Virus record (IMG/VR): IMGVR_UViG_3300025245_000001 | Coordinates: 1 to 42,746 of that record | Length of the DNA: 42,746 nt | Reading direction: 5' to 3' (one strand) | From: a virus | In this document: positions 12,878 through 22,417 of the stretch, one piece after another | Layout of the letters: the number at the start of each line of letters is the position of its first letter | Numbering within the stretch: the stretch's first letter is position 1 | Program-made: the position numbers and the translations under genes | The notes under the pieces: model-generated | Told to the model about the DNA's origin: nothing | The model's database searches: none | Seen by the model: only the letters and a program-made list of their open reading frames with translations

Positions 12878-13141
12878 ATGGCAAGCGGCATCGACGAGAT
12901 CAAGCCGGCAGGCTACGTGTGGGCTGTCACACCCAGCGATAGTGCAGAACTGAAAAAGCACACCCGCGCTATCTTCGTTGGTGGCGCCGGCAACATTGCA
13001 GTGCGGGCATTCGACCCGGCAACAGATAAACTCGCCGACGTCACGATAACCGGTGTCCTGGCTGGTCAGATCATCCCAGTGCGTACGAAGATGGTTCTCC
13101 TCACTGGCACAACGGCGACTAACATCATCGCTCTGGCGTAA
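12878..13141 (+). CDS. Spike base protein, RcGTA Rcc01079-like
   Basis: 87-residue beta protein. VTPSDSAELKKHTRAIFVGG, then GNIAVRAF, VTITGVLAGQIIPVRTKMVL and LTGTTATNIIAL fit the small family found as a base of head spikes in the Rhodobacter gene transfer agent (Rcc01079). First gene of the late operon; GGAGAAATCC precedes the ATG. The virion role is inferred from the family. Confidence 0.78.
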   Translation: MASGIDEIKPAGYVWAVTPSDSAELKKHTRAIFVGGAGNIAVRAFDPATDKLADVTITGVLAGQIIPVRTKMVLLTGTTATNIIALA

Positions 13142-13182
13142 CACAATTACATTTTGCACCAACCTGAAAGGGAGTGCAGCAC

Positions 13183-13215
13183 ATGGCTTTCAAATCAATC
13201 GGATGGTCATTTTAA
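13183..13215 (+). CDS. Leader peptide before the terminase genes
   Basis: Encodes MAFKSIGWSF behind an AGGGAG and stops one base before the small-terminase ATG at 13217. The next gene has no Shine-Dalgarno of its own between, so ribosomes finishing this peptide may restart there. Weak evidence: a short frame with good spacing. Confidence 0.35.
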   Translation: MAFKSIGWSF

Positions 13216-13216
13216 A

Positions 13217-13504
13217 ATGGCCGGCAATGCAAACAGCGGGCGCAAGCAGGAAAAGCCCTTTCGCGATGCTCTCAGGATTGAACTCGCCGCAGCTGAGCTT
13301 GACCAGCGTGGGCTTCGCCTCATCGCCAAGAAGCTGATCTCTGCTGCGGAAGAGGGCAAGCTTGATGCAATCAAAGAGCTTGCTGACCGAATGGACGGGA
13401 AGTCGCCGCAAGCCATCGTCGGCGATGAAGAGAACCCGCTTGAGGTCATTCACCGTATCGAACGCCACATAGTCCGTGCGAACGCTCCAGATACCAACAG
13501 CTGA
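13217..13504 (+). CDS. Terminase small subunit
   Basis: 95 residues. MAGNANSGRKQEKPFRDAL with LIAKKLISAAEEGKLDAIKE at ~40-60 matches small subunits or terminase-associated DNA-binding proteins of rhizobial phages, and it lies directly before the large subunit with a 29-bp overlap. Probable role: recognises the pac site and recruits the large subunit. I chose the ATG at 13217 over the upstream frame that lacks a start signal. Confidence 0.75.
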   Translation: MAGNANSGRKQEKPFRDALRIELAAAELDQRGLRLIAKKLISAAEEGKLDAIKELADRMDGKSPQAIVGDEENPLEVIHRIERHIVRANAPDTNS

Positions 13505-14774
13505 GGTCTTCGAACCTCTCCTAACCCCATCTCGATACAAAGGCGCAAAGGGCGGGCGCGGTTCAGGGAAAAGCCATTTCTTCGGCGGCCTGATGATCGA
13601 GGATCATCTTGCAGAGCGCGGGATGCTTTCTGTCTGCATTCGTGAAGTCCAGAAAACCCTCGCGGACTCATCCAAGCGCCTGCTGGAAAGCAAGCTCGCA
13701 GATTTCCGCCTAGGTGAACCGGATGGGTTCAAAGTCTTCCGCGATACGATCGAAACGCCAGGAGATGGTGCGATCATCTTCCAGGGGATGCAGGATCACA
13801 CAGCGGAATCGATCAAGTCGCTCGAAGGCTTCAAGCGCGCTTGGTGGGAGGAAGCGCAGACAGCCTCGATGCGGTCCCTGAACCTTCTTCGGCCGACGAT
13901 CCGCGCACCTGGCTCCGAGATCTGGTTCAGCTGGAACCCGCGCCGCAAGGTTGATCCTGTCGACGTGATGATGTGTGGCGAGGAAAAGCCGACAGGTTCG
14001 GTGCTGGTCACCGCCAATTGGCGGGACAACCCATGGCTCACTCCTGAGCTTGAACAGGAACGTCTCGACTGCCTTCGCATGCAGCCCGATCAATACGACC
14101 ATATCTGGGAAGGTGGATATTTGACCGTGGCGGCCGGCGCATATTTCGCCAAACACCTTGCAGACGCCAAGAACGAAGGCCGCATAGGCAGGGTGGCCGC
14201 TGACCCGCTGATGACTATTCGGCTGATCTGCGACATTGGCGGGACGGGTGCAAAGGCCGACGCCTTCACGATCTGGGCCTGCCAGTTCATCGGCAAGGAA
14301 ATCCGCTGGCTCGATTATTACGAAGCTGTAGGCCAGCCGCTCGCAGCCCATCTCAACTGGTGCAGGTCCAAAGGCTACACGCCCGATCGCGCGCAATTCT
14401 GGTTGCCACACGACGGCTCAACCAACGACAAGGTTTATGACGTCTCCTACGAAAGCGCTCTGCGTGATGCAGGCTATCGAGTGACGGTGGTCCCCAACCA
14501 AGGCAAAGGCGCTGCTGCGGCTCGCATCGAAGCTGCCCGCAGGCTGTTCCCGAACATGTGGTTCAACGCCGACACGACAGAAGCGGGACGCGCCGCTCTC
14601 GGCTGGTATCACGAAAAGAAAGACGAGGCTCGGGGCATCGGCCTCGGTCCTGAGCACGATTGGGCCTCTCATGGTGCGGATGGCTTTGGCCTCGGCTGCG
14701 TCGTCTACGAAGAGCCTATAGCAAAGAAGAAGCAGGATCCGCGCAACGCGGTCGCCGGCGGCTGGATGGGATGA
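13476..14774 (+). CDS. Terminase large subunit
   Basis: 432 residues, GTG start at 13476. ATPase: Walker A GGRGSGKS at 26-33, Walker B AWWEEAQ with acidic pair E125/E126. Nuclease: DIGGTGAKADAFTIW from D253, further acidic residues (HDG and DADTTEAG regions) toward the C-terminus. This is the PBSX/Terminase_3 type that pumps DNA into the procapsid and cuts it. In P22-like phages packaging is headful, giving circularly permuted DNA, which agrees with the circular assembly. Confidence 0.95.
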   Translation: MRTLQIPTAEVFEPLLTPSRYKGAKGGRGSGKSHFFGGLMIEDHLAERGMLSVCIREVQKTLADSSKRLLESKLADFRLGEPDGFKVFRDTIETPGDGAIIFQGMQDHTAESIKSLEGFKRAWWEEAQTASMRSLNLLRPTIRAPGSEIWFSWNPRRKVDPVDVMMCGEEKPTGSVLVTANWRDNPWLTPELEQERLDCLRMQPDQYDHIWEGGYLTVAAGAYFAKHLADAKNEGRIGRVAADPLMTIRLICDIGGTGAKADAFTIWACQFIGKEIRWLDYYEAVGQPLAAHLNWCRSKGYTPDRAQFWLPHDGSTNDKVYDVSYESALRDAGYRVTVVPNQGKGAAAARIEAARRLFPNMWFNADTTEAGRAALGWYHEKKDEARGIGLGPEHDWASHGADGFGLGCVVYEEPIAKKKQDPRNAVAGGWMG

Positions 14775-14777
14775 TTC

Positions 14778-16832
14778 ATGGCTGATATGGAAGACATCCT
14801 GACCGAAGCCAAAGAAGCGTTTCAGCGCGTCTCTGACTTTGAGAACGAGAACCGCATGACGGCGCTCGACGATATCAGGTTTTCCCGCCTCGAAGAGCAA
14901 TGGCCGGCGCAGATCGTCAAGCAGCGCGAGATCGAGCAGCGGCCGTGCCTGACCATCAACAAGATGCCGGCCTTCATTCGCCAGGTCGTCAACGATAGCA
15001 GACAGAACAAGCCATCGATCAAGGTGCATCCTGTCGATAGCGCCGCCGATGTTCACACCGCCGACGTGATGAACGGCCTGATCCGCAATATCGAATATAC
15101 CTCGAATGCCGATGTTGCCTATGACACGGCGATCGAGGCCAGCGTCTCAGGCGGCTTCGGCTATTGGAGAATCGGCCTCGATTACGCCTATGCCGACAGT
15201 TTCGACCTCGATCTCTGCATCAAGCGCGTCTCGAACCAGTTCTCGGTCTATGGTGACCCTGACAGCACGGAAGCGGATTCGTCCGACTGGAACAGCGCCT
15301 TCATCGTTGACCGCCTCAGCCGAGAGGAGTTCAAGCGCAAATACAAGGGCGCGAAGAACATCGAGGATGATGACGTCGCCATCGATTTCGACAGTGATGC
15401 GTGGGACCGCTCGAACGATTGGCTCGATGACAAGACGGTGCTGATCGGCGAATGGTGGAAGCGCGAAGAGACCACCAAGAAAATCGTCCTGCTCTCGGAC
15501 GGGCGCATTGTCGACGAGGATCTGATCAAGTCAGACCCGATGACGATGGTCTTGATCAATAACGGCGTGATTCAGGTCCAGCGCGAACGCGAGGCCAAGT
15601 CGCACAAGGTCACGCAATACATCATGACCGGCGCCGACGTCATCAAGACGAACGACTGGCTCGGCTGCTATATCCCGATCGTCCCCGTCTATGGCGACGA
15701 GATCATAGTTGAGGGCAAGCGCTATTTCCGAAGCCTCATTCACGGGGCCAAGGATGCGCAGCGCATGTTCAACTATTGGCGTACCACGTCGACAGAACTT
15801 GTTGCGCTGGCGCCGAAGACGCCATGGATCGGCCGCAAGGGCACATTTGACAGTGACGCGAGCAATTGGGCAACGGCGAACACGACAAGCCACGCCTATC
15901 TTGAATATGATAGCGACGCGCCACAGCGCATCCCGCTAGACAGCGGGCCGGCGGCCGGCGCTCTGCAGGAGGCTTTGAACTCTTCCGACGACATGAAATC
16001 GATCATGGGCATCTATGACGCTTCGCTTGGTGCTCGTTCGAACGAAACCAGCGGCAAGGCCATCATGGCTCGCCAGCGGGAAGGGGATGTTGCGACATTC
16101 CACTTCATCGACAACCTGTCGCGCGCCATTCGCCATACCGGTCGCATCCTGATCGACATGATTCCGAAGGTCTATACCAATGAGCGCATTATCCGCGTGA
16201 TCGGCGAAGACGGCTCACAGCGCGCCGCTACTATCAACGCGCAAGAGCCGAAGCCGCAGCTTGACCAGAATGGCCAGCCGGTCGTCACCGCTCAAGGCGA
16301 GACGCTTCAGGGCGTCTACAGCCTGACGACCGGCAAATACGATCTCACCGTCACCACTGGCCCGAGCTTCACCACACGCCGCGAAGAGGCTGCCTACCAG
16401 ATGACTGAGTTTGTTCGGGCGTTCCCGGATGCCGCTCCTGTTATCGGTGACATTCTGGCGAAGAACCTCGATTGGCCAGGTGCTGAAGAGATTGCCGAGC
16501 GTCTGAAGGCGATCAACCCTGCGCTGAAGCAACAGCAGGGTTTGCCGCCTGAAGTGCAGCAGATGATCCAAGATGGTCAGCAGGCCATTCAGGAACTGAC
16601 GCAGAAGGTCCAGGCGCTGGAAGCCGATAAGAGCATCGACCAGTTCAACGCCGACACGAAGCGGATGGAGGTCGAAGGTGACCTTCGCAACGAAGCTATA
16701 AGGATTCGGCAGGACGCAGAAACAAAGGTGACGACGCACGCTTTGACCGTCGCTCAGAAGGCCGAACAGGCCCATCAATCAAGCATCGCCAAGGCCAATC
16801 AGGCCTTACAAGCTCCCACGCGCCAAGGGTAA
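14778..16832 (+). CDS. Portal protein, P22 type
   Basis: 684 residues, close to P22 gp1 (725). The N-terminal part (DDIRFSRLEEQWPAQIVKQR, then RPCLTINKMPAFIRQVVND) is the family's typical start; the C-terminus ends in a long Gln/Glu-rich helix (QQMIQDGQQAIQELTQKVQA), the likely barrel. Forms the dodecameric channel at the vertex. Directly behind the large terminase. Confidence 0.93.
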   Translation: MADMEDILTEAKEAFQRVSDFENENRMTALDDIRFSRLEEQWPAQIVKQREIEQRPCLTINKMPAFIRQVVNDSRQNKPSIKVHPVDSAADVHTADVMNGLIRNIEYTSNADVAYDTAIEASVSGGFGYWRIGLDYAYADSFDLDLCIKRVSNQFSVYGDPDSTEADSSDWNSAFIVDRLSREEFKRKYKGAKNIEDDDVAIDFDSDAWDRSNDWLDDKTVLIGEWWKREETTKKIVLLSDGRIVDEDLIKSDPMTMVLINNGVIQVQREREAKSHKVTQYIMTGADVIKTNDWLGCYIPIVPVYGDEIIVEGKRYFRSLIHGAKDAQRMFNYWRTTSTELVALAPKTPWIGRKGTFDSDASNWATANTTSHAYLEYDSDAPQRIPLDSGPAAGALQEALNSSDDMKSIMGIYDASLGARSNETSGKAIMARQREGDVATFHFIDNLSRAIRHTGRILIDMIPKVYTNERIIRVIGEDGSQRAATINAQEPKPQLDQNGQPVVTAQGETLQGVYSLTTGKYDLTVTTGPSFTTRREEAAYQMTEFVRAFPDAAPVIGDILAKNLDWPGAEEIAERLKAINPALKQQQGLPPEVQQMIQDGQQAIQELTQKVQALEADKSIDQFNADTKRMEVEGDLRNEAIRIRQDAETKVTTHALTVAQKAEQAHQSSIAKANQALQAPTRQG

Positions 16833-16877
16833 GCGGCGCAATTCCCTATCACCAACCGGAAAACGGAGTGAACCTCT

Positions 16878-17759
16878 ATGGATGAGGCTTTGACGGCTGT
16901 TGCCGAAGCACAGGCTATGCCTGCAGGCGGAGAACAGCAGACCAACACGGCAGACAAAGCAGTTTCTGACGTCGAGACCGAGGAAACTACGACTGAAGCA
17001 GAGGGCGCGGAAGGCCAAGAAGGCGAAGGCGAACCACAAGAGCCCGAGCTTGTCGAGGTCGACTACGACGGGAAGAAGCACAAAATCCCAGCTGAACTGA
17101 AGGACGCGCTTCTTCGCCAGCAGGATTACACCCGGAAGACCCAGGAAGTCGCGGAGGAGCGCAAAGCCGTAGAGGCAAAGCGCGCTGAAGCCGATCGGAT
17201 CTTCCAGACGTCGCAGGAGGTGATCGAGGCGAAAGCCCACATTCATCACCTCGATTCCCAGTTGAAGCAATACGAAGGCGTCAATTGGCAGCAGCTTGAG
17301 CAGGAAGACCCCATGGCGGCCATGTCGCACTGGCGGAACTACCAGACGCTGAAGGAAGAGCGCGGTCAGGTCGCTGGTTACCTGACACACACGACAAACG
17401 AACTGTCCGAAAAAGCGAAGCAGGAAACTGCCAATCGACTTCGGGAAACACGCGCGTTTGCGGAAAAGAGCATCCCCGGCTGGACCGAGGACATGGACAA
17501 GAAGATCACGGAATTCGCACTCGGCAAGGGTTTTACGCGTGAAGCGTTGCAGAACGCCTACAGCCCGCAGACCTATGAAATCCTCTTCCTCGCCCATCTC
17601 GGCCATCAGGCAATGATGCAGAAGACCGCACAGCCGAAGCCAACCACCACCATCGTTCCCAAGCCACTCGAAACCGTCGCCGCCAAGGCCACGGCAGGTC
17701 GCGTGCCGCCGGAGAAGATGCCGATGGAGGACTTCGCGAAATGGATCAACAAGCGCTGA
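16878..17759 (+). CDS. Scaffolding protein
   Basis: 293 residues. Acidic, Glu/Thr/Gln-rich N-terminus (residues ~10-60), then long charged helices (RKTQEVAEERKAVEAKRAEA), and a short basic end (WINKR). Position between portal and coat and composition fit the P22 gp8-type scaffold that directs procapsid assembly and leaves before DNA filling. Confidence 0.87.
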   Translation: MDEALTAVAEAQAMPAGGEQQTNTADKAVSDVETEETTTEAEGAEGQEGEGEPQEPELVEVDYDGKKHKIPAELKDALLRQQDYTRKTQEVAEERKAVEAKRAEADRIFQTSQEVIEAKAHIHHLDSQLKQYEGVNWQQLEQEDPMAAMSHWRNYQTLKEERGQVAGYLTHTTNELSEKAKQETANRLRETRAFAEKSIPGWTEDMDKKITEFALGKGFTREALQNAYSPQTYEILFLAHLGHQAMMQKTAQPKPTTTIVPKPLETVAAKATAGRVPPEKMPMEDFAKWINKR

Positions 17760-17788
17760 TCTGGCGCATTTCCCAAAGGTAAACGAAA

Positions 17789-19036
17789 ATGGCAAATACT
17801 ACGCTCTCCGCGAGCATCATCGCGAAGGCGGCCGTGGCTATTCTCGACAACGAGCTGGTCATGGCCCGGAAAGTCTTCCGCGGCTACGAGGAAGACATCA
17901 CCAAGAAGGTCAACGGCTACACGGTCGGCGACACGCTCAGCATCCGCAAGCCTGCCGATTTCACCGTTCGCGACGGCGCCACAGCGTCCGCTCAGAACGT
18001 GACGGAAGGCAAGACTACCATTCAGGTCAACAAGCGCAAGGGCATCGACTTCAAGTTCACCTCTCAGGAGCTGACCTTGAACATCAAGGATCTGTCTGAG
18101 CGCGTCATTCGGCCGGCAATGGTCCAGCTTGCCAATCAGATCGACGTCGATCTGATGGCGGAATACAAGAACGTCCCGAACTGGGTCGGCACACCTGGAA
18201 ACCTCATCAATTCGTTTGCGGACTTCGCCAAGGGCCCGGAACGTCTCGACGAGGGCGCCGTACCACAGGACGGACGCACATCGGTTCTCTGCCCTGCTGA
18301 CCACTGGGCACTCGTCGGCTCCCAGACGACGCTCTACAACGACACGATTACCAAGCCTGCCTATCGTCAGGGCAATACCGGCATGGTGGCCAACGTCGAC
18401 ATGTACATGACGCAGAACGTTGCCACGCATACGACTGGCTCGCGCTCCGGCTCGATCCTGATCGACCTGTCCATCACGTCTTCGACTATCACCTACGCCG
18501 ACGTCAAGGACACCAATCAGCAGACGATCCACATCGATGCGCTTGGCGGCGCAACGCAGACGGTCAAAGCCGGCGACGTCTTCACGATCGATGGCGTCTA
18601 TGACGTCAACCCGGTCACCAAGGCGCCACTGTCGTTCCTGAAGATGTTCACGGTCGTTTCCGATGCGACGGCCGCCGGCTCCGAAACCGATCTCGTCATC
18701 ACTCCGGCGATGATCTGGACCGGTGCGTTCAAGAACGTCGATGTCCAGGGCGTCACTGACCTAAACAACCAGCCCGTCACCTTCGTCGGCTCTGCTTCGA
18801 CCAACTATCGCCAGAACATGATCTTCACGGAAAAGGCGTTCGCGCTGATCACCGTGCCGCTCATCTCGCCTCCGGGCGCTGTCGACGTTGGCCGCGAGAC
18901 CTACAAGGGCACCAGCGTTCGCGTGATCCCGGTCTATGACGGTATCTCCGACGAAAGCATGTGGCGTCTGGACGTCCTTTACGGGACAAAGACCATCGAC
19001 GGCCGTCTGGCAACCCGCATCAGCGGCACGCCGTAA
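17789..19036 (+). CDS. Major capsid protein, P22 coat type
   Basis: 415 residues (P22 gp5: 430). Start MANTTLSASIIAKAAVAILD, then VGDTLSIRKPADFTVRDG and the helix NLSERVIRPAMVQLAN-like segment (LNIKDLSERVIRPAMVQLAN) are typical of P22-type coats with HK97 fold. The centre (200-330) is the inserted domain. The end carries SMWRLDVLYGTKTIDGRLAT. Confidence 0.95.
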   Translation: MANTTLSASIIAKAAVAILDNELVMARKVFRGYEEDITKKVNGYTVGDTLSIRKPADFTVRDGATASAQNVTEGKTTIQVNKRKGIDFKFTSQELTLNIKDLSERVIRPAMVQLANQIDVDLMAEYKNVPNWVGTPGNLINSFADFAKGPERLDEGAVPQDGRTSVLCPADHWALVGSQTTLYNDTITKPAYRQGNTGMVANVDMYMTQNVATHTTGSRSGSILIDLSITSSTITYADVKDTNQQTIHIDALGGATQTVKAGDVFTIDGVYDVNPVTKAPLSFLKMFTVVSDATAAGSETDLVITPAMIWTGAFKNVDVQGVTDLNNQPVTFVGSASTNYRQNMIFTEKAFALITVPLISPPGAVDVGRETYKGTSVRVIPVYDGISDESMWRLDVLYGTKTIDGRLATRISGTP

Positions 19037-19058
19037 CGGAAACGGAAGGAGCAGGAAT

Positions 19059-19295
19059 ATGACCACGAAACAGCTTTCCGATGGCGGTTCTGACGGCACG
19101 AAGCTCGGCCAGTCCACCACCGACAAGATCGCCTTCTACGGCGTCACACCGATCGCGCAGCGCTCTCTTGCCGCTCAGGCAACGTCGCTCGTCGGCACGG
19201 CGTCGTCCACCGCTCTCGACACGGCCACGAAAGCGGCCCTGATTGAAGTGATGAACACCCTCACCGCGATTGGCATCTGGAAGGGTTCCGCGTGA
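19059..19295 (+). CDS. Small structural protein, head-fibre-like
   Basis: 78 residues. SDGTKLGQSTTDKIAFYGVT, then TPIAQRSLAAQ is a pattern I know from small phage proteins beside the coat, often called head fibre or left unnamed. GGAAGGAG precedes the ATG. Its stop overlaps the GTG of the glycosyltransferase. Confidence 0.75.
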   Translation: MTTKQLSDGGSDGTKLGQSTTDKIAFYGVTPIAQRSLAAQATSLVGTASSTALDTATKAALIEVMNTLTAIGIWKGSA

Positions 19296-19981
19296 AGGTC
19301 GTTTTCTGCGTTCCTTCCCTTCAAGGGCCTACAGCGCCGTTCGTTGAGGCCCTTGAACGCTCCCTGCCGTTGATAAAGGCGGCAGGATGGGAAGAGGGCG
19401 CAGTCGAAGAAAGAGGCTGCCCGTACATCAGCTATGCGCGGGCGGCCATGTTGAGGAAGGCGCTCGACGCCAAGGCGGATGTGATCGTCTTCCTCGACTA
19501 CGATTTAAGTTGGGATCCGCAAGACCTCCTGACCTTGATTGAAACCGAAGGCGATGTTGTCGCTGGTACATATCGGTTCAAGAAGGACGAAGAGGTCTAT
19601 ATGGGAGTCTGGCGCACCGATGGCGCCGACCGTCCCGTTGTGCGGGATGGCTGCTTCCTGGCGAGCCGCATCCCTGCCGGGTTCATGAAGATCACCCGCG
19701 AAGGCGTCGACCGGTTCATGACGGCCTATCCGGAACTGACCTTCGGCGTTCGCTACAGTCCATCGGTCGATCTCTTCAATCACGGCGTCATCGATGGCGT
19801 CTGGTATGGTGAGGATTATGCCTTTTCCAAGCGTTGGGTCGAGTGCGGCGGCGAAATCGCCCTGATCCCCAATCTCAACATCAATCACCACAGCGGCGAC
19901 CATGAATTCAAGGGAAACCTGCATGAATTCATGATGCGCCAGCCTGGCGGGGCAAAGGCGGTTTGCGATGCCGTTCAGTAA
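19292..19981 (+). CDS. GT-A family glycosyltransferase
   Basis: 229 residues. MKVVFCVPSLQGPTAPF gives the first strand; VIVFLDYDLSWDP at ~64-77 holds the metal-binding D69-x-D71; GTYRFKK, then a C-terminal GEDYAFSKRWVECGGEIALI and a NINHHS segment match GT2-like enzymes. It transfers a sugar from a nucleotide-sugar donor to an unknown acceptor. GTG start in a GTGA overlap. The position in the head module, between coat and adaptor, is odd and suggests late, virion-linked action (capsid or tail glycosylation), though host polysaccharide is possible. Confidence 0.85.
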   Translation: MKVVFCVPSLQGPTAPFVEALERSLPLIKAAGWEEGAVEERGCPYISYARAAMLRKALDAKADVIVFLDYDLSWDPQDLLTLIETEGDVVAGTYRFKKDEEVYMGVWRTDGADRPVVRDGCFLASRIPAGFMKITREGVDRFMTAYPELTFGVRYSPSVDLFNHGVIDGVWYGEDYAFSKRWVECGGEIALIPNLNINHHSGDHEFKGNLHEFMMRQPGGAKAVCDAVQ

Positions 19982-20609
19982 TTATTCCGAACTACAGGCG
20001 TCCATAAGCGATTGGATGGCGCGCTCCGACGTCGCAGGCGTTGCTACAGATTTCATCGCCCTTGGCGAGGCAGGCTTGAACCGGGAACTGAAGCAGGTCG
20101 GCACGACGGTAGCGTTGGCTGGTGTCCCCGGCCAGGATTATATCGATATCACAAGCCTGTCGATGATCGAGCCAACGGCTCTGTTTATCACCCCAAATTT
20201 GCAGGAATACGAGCTTACAAAACAGGCGCTAGGCACCTTTACCAAATATGACACGGCTGGAGAGCCGACGACCTGGGCAGTCGAGGGCAAAAAAATCGTC
20301 TTCGACCGGGAGCTTGACCAGGCATACCCGCTCCGCTTCGTCTACACCGGCCGGTTTGCTCTTTCCGTCGCAGCGCCGACTAACGATTTCCTCACGGAAA
20401 ATCCAGATCTCTATATGGCCGCGTCGATCGTTTGGGGCTCCGTCTACGTGAAGTCGTCACCTGACATTTCGATGTGGTCGCAGATGCTGACCGCCTTCCT
20501 TACGTCGGCCCGCAATATCGAGGCGCGCAAGAAGCGCGGGCAGATGGTCGTGGATCCGGCAATCACCAGCGTCGGCAAATATTGGCCGATCAGGGATATC
20601 ATTTCGTGA
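19968..20609 (+). CDS. Head-tail adaptor protein (gp4-like)
   Basis: 213 residues. Helical start (YSELQASISDWMARSDVAGV), central beta part, helical end with YMAASIVWGSVYVK; this fits short-tail adaptors attached to the portal. Position between coat and hub equals P22 gp4. Its start overlaps the glycosyltransferase end by 14 bases and its stop overlaps the next gene's GTG. Confidence 0.8.
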   Translation: MPFSNYSELQASISDWMARSDVAGVATDFIALGEAGLNRELKQVGTTVALAGVPGQDYIDITSLSMIEPTALFITPNLQEYELTKQALGTFTKYDTAGEPTTWAVEGKKIVFDRELDQAYPLRFVYTGRFALSVAAPTNDFLTENPDLYMAASIVWGSVYVKSSPDISMWSQMLTAFLTSARNIEARKKRGQMVVDPAITSVGKYWPIRDIIS

Positions 20610-22066
20610 ATATCCCATTCCCGCCATTCGAGCCAGACCGCAGCGATTTCACCGGCTCAGCCAGCAACAACGTCGTCAATGCTCAGCCGGTGGCCGATGG
20701 CTGGGGCCCGATGCCCGATCTCGTCGAAATCTCGCAAGCTTTGGCAAGCGAATGCCGCGGTGCGGTCTATGTCCGGGATTCCACAGGCAATTACGTCATT
20801 ATCGCCGGCACGGAAACGCGCCTCTATCGCCTCGATACCACGGATTACTCCTGGGATGACATTTCAGGCCCGAGCGCGCCATATTCAGTGCCTCTTGGCG
20901 ATGCCTGGGTGTTTACCCGCTTCGGAACGCAGCTCCTGATCCACAATCTGAACAACCCGATACAGGTCTATGACATCGAGGCGGCCGGCGTCTGCGCCGA
21001 TCTGGCAGGAAGCCCGCCAAAAGCCCGCTATTCCTGGGTATCAGGCGACTTTGTGGTGCTTGGATACCTAGAAGGCATAAATGGCGAGAGAATTGTCCGC
21101 TGGAGTGGCCTGAATGACTGCGAATTCTGGACAATCGGCAAGAAAGGCTCGGATTATCAGGAATTGCCCGAGGGTGACGAGATCATGGGCGGCTTCGCGG
21201 AGCAGGGCGGCTTTTCCGTCATCCAGCGCGCTGCCATGCAGTTCTTCCCGTTCGCTCCTAGTTCGGGCTTTACCTTCACGCGCACCGTCCTGAACCCGAA
21301 GCAGGGAACGATTGCACCGCGGTCCATCGTCTCGATCGGGCCGGGGAAATTCTTCTATTATTCGGAGGATGGCTTCTTCGGCGGTGCCCAGCGCCAGCCG
21401 ATCGGCGCCGAACGTGTCGACCGGTGGTTTCTGGAGCAGGTGGACGAAAGCTTCCTTGGCGATGTTCAAGGCGTAGCAGACCCATACGAGAAGATCGTCT
21501 GGTGGAAATACCGACAGGCAAACGGCCAATATCGCCGCCTCGGTTATGACTGGCAGCTGGACCGCTGGTGTCAGTCCGATCAGCAGGTAGGCGAGGTGGT
21601 GGCCCTGACGACGCCTGGCGTGACCTGGGATGGTCTATCTGCCCTTTATGCAGATATCGATGCCGTTGACGTGCCCTTCGACAGCCGGATCTTCCTCGGT
21701 GGTCGGCCGACAATGGCGACGTTCACCACGGATAATAAGCTGGCGTTCTTCTCCGGCTCTCCGCTGGCTGCGACGATCGACACGGCGGATGTCGAGATCA
21801 ACCAGACATATCGGACCTTCATCTCAGGCGTTCGCGTCGTCACCGATGCGCCAACCTATACCGTCAAGGACGGAACCTCGGATTATCATGGTGGAACAGT
21901 GACGTTCTCCAGCGCCAGTTCGCCCAATCGCGCCGGCCTATGCCCGCTCCGGTCGGATGGTCGCCTGCACAAGATCCGGCTTGAGATAGCCGCCGGGACT
22001 GTCTGGAGCGTCGTTTCGGCGGCAAATGTGCCTGACAACAACATTGCCCCGAGCGGGGAACAGTAG
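20606..22066 (+). CDS. Tail hub / DNA-stabilisation protein (P22 gp10-like)
   Basis: 486 residues from GTG at 20606 (P22 gp10: 472). Beta-propeller-like repeats: IPFPPFEPDRSDFTGSASNN at the start, AVYVRDSTGNYVIIAGTETR, RLYRLDTTDYSWDDISG and RIVRWSGLNDCEFWTIGKKG. Closes the portal channel after packaging. Order behind the adaptor matches P22. Confidence 0.87.
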   Translation: MNIPFPPFEPDRSDFTGSASNNVVNAQPVADGWGPMPDLVEISQALASECRGAVYVRDSTGNYVIIAGTETRLYRLDTTDYSWDDISGPSAPYSVPLGDAWVFTRFGTQLLIHNLNNPIQVYDIEAAGVCADLAGSPPKARYSWVSGDFVVLGYLEGINGERIVRWSGLNDCEFWTIGKKGSDYQELPEGDEIMGGFAEQGGFSVIQRAAMQFFPFAPSSGFTFTRTVLNPKQGTIAPRSIVSIGPGKFFYYSEDGFFGGAQRQPIGAERVDRWFLEQVDESFLGDVQGVADPYEKIVWWKYRQANGQYRRLGYDWQLDRWCQSDQQVGEVVALTTPGVTWDGLSALYADIDAVDVPFDSRIFLGGRPTMATFTTDNKLAFFSGSPLAATIDTADVEINQTYRTFISGVRVVTDAPTYTVKDGTSDYHGGTVTFSSASSPNRAGLCPLRSDGRLHKIRLEIAAGTVWSVVSAANVPDNNIAPSGEQ

Positions 22067-22417
22067 ATGAGCGTCAACGCAAACTATGGCGGCAACGTCG
22101 CCAAGCCCGTTCATCTGGTGCTTGCCGGTACGACCACGACGCTTGTCGGCACGGCGATGACGGACAATTCCATGTCACTGTCGTCATGGGCGTTCTGCAA
22201 TCCGACCGGCGGCGCGGTGACCTGTGACCTGTTCTGGTACGACGCCGCCACGACAACGGAGCGTCTCATCTGGCGCAAGTCCGTCCCGGCCAATGACACA
22301 CTGATCGAGGCCGACTTGCCGCTTCGCCTCTGGCCTTCTGACGAGATCAGAGCCAAGGGCGCGAACACCGTCACTGTGACGCTCACCATGACAATGAATC
22401 TGGTCAACTCGCAGTGA
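22067..22417 (+). CDS. Hypothetical beta-rich virion protein
   Basis: 116 residues, alternating Thr/Val strands (GTTTTLVGTAMTDNSMSLSS, then VTVTLTMTMNLVNSQ). Probably structural by position (after the hub). It directly follows the hub's stop codon and overlaps the next gene's GTG. Confidence 0.72.
   Translation: MSVNANYGGNVAKPVHLVLAGTTTTLVGTAMTDNSMSLSSWAFCNPTGGAVTCDLFWYDAATTTERLIWRKSVPANDTLIEADLPLRLWPSDEIRAKGANTVTVTLTMTMNLVNSQ

Noticed and set aside
16806-17795. 329-codon minus-strand frame under the scaffold gene
   Set aside because: Shadow of a GC-rich plus-strand gene with an Arg/Leu/Cys-rich, unnatural product.
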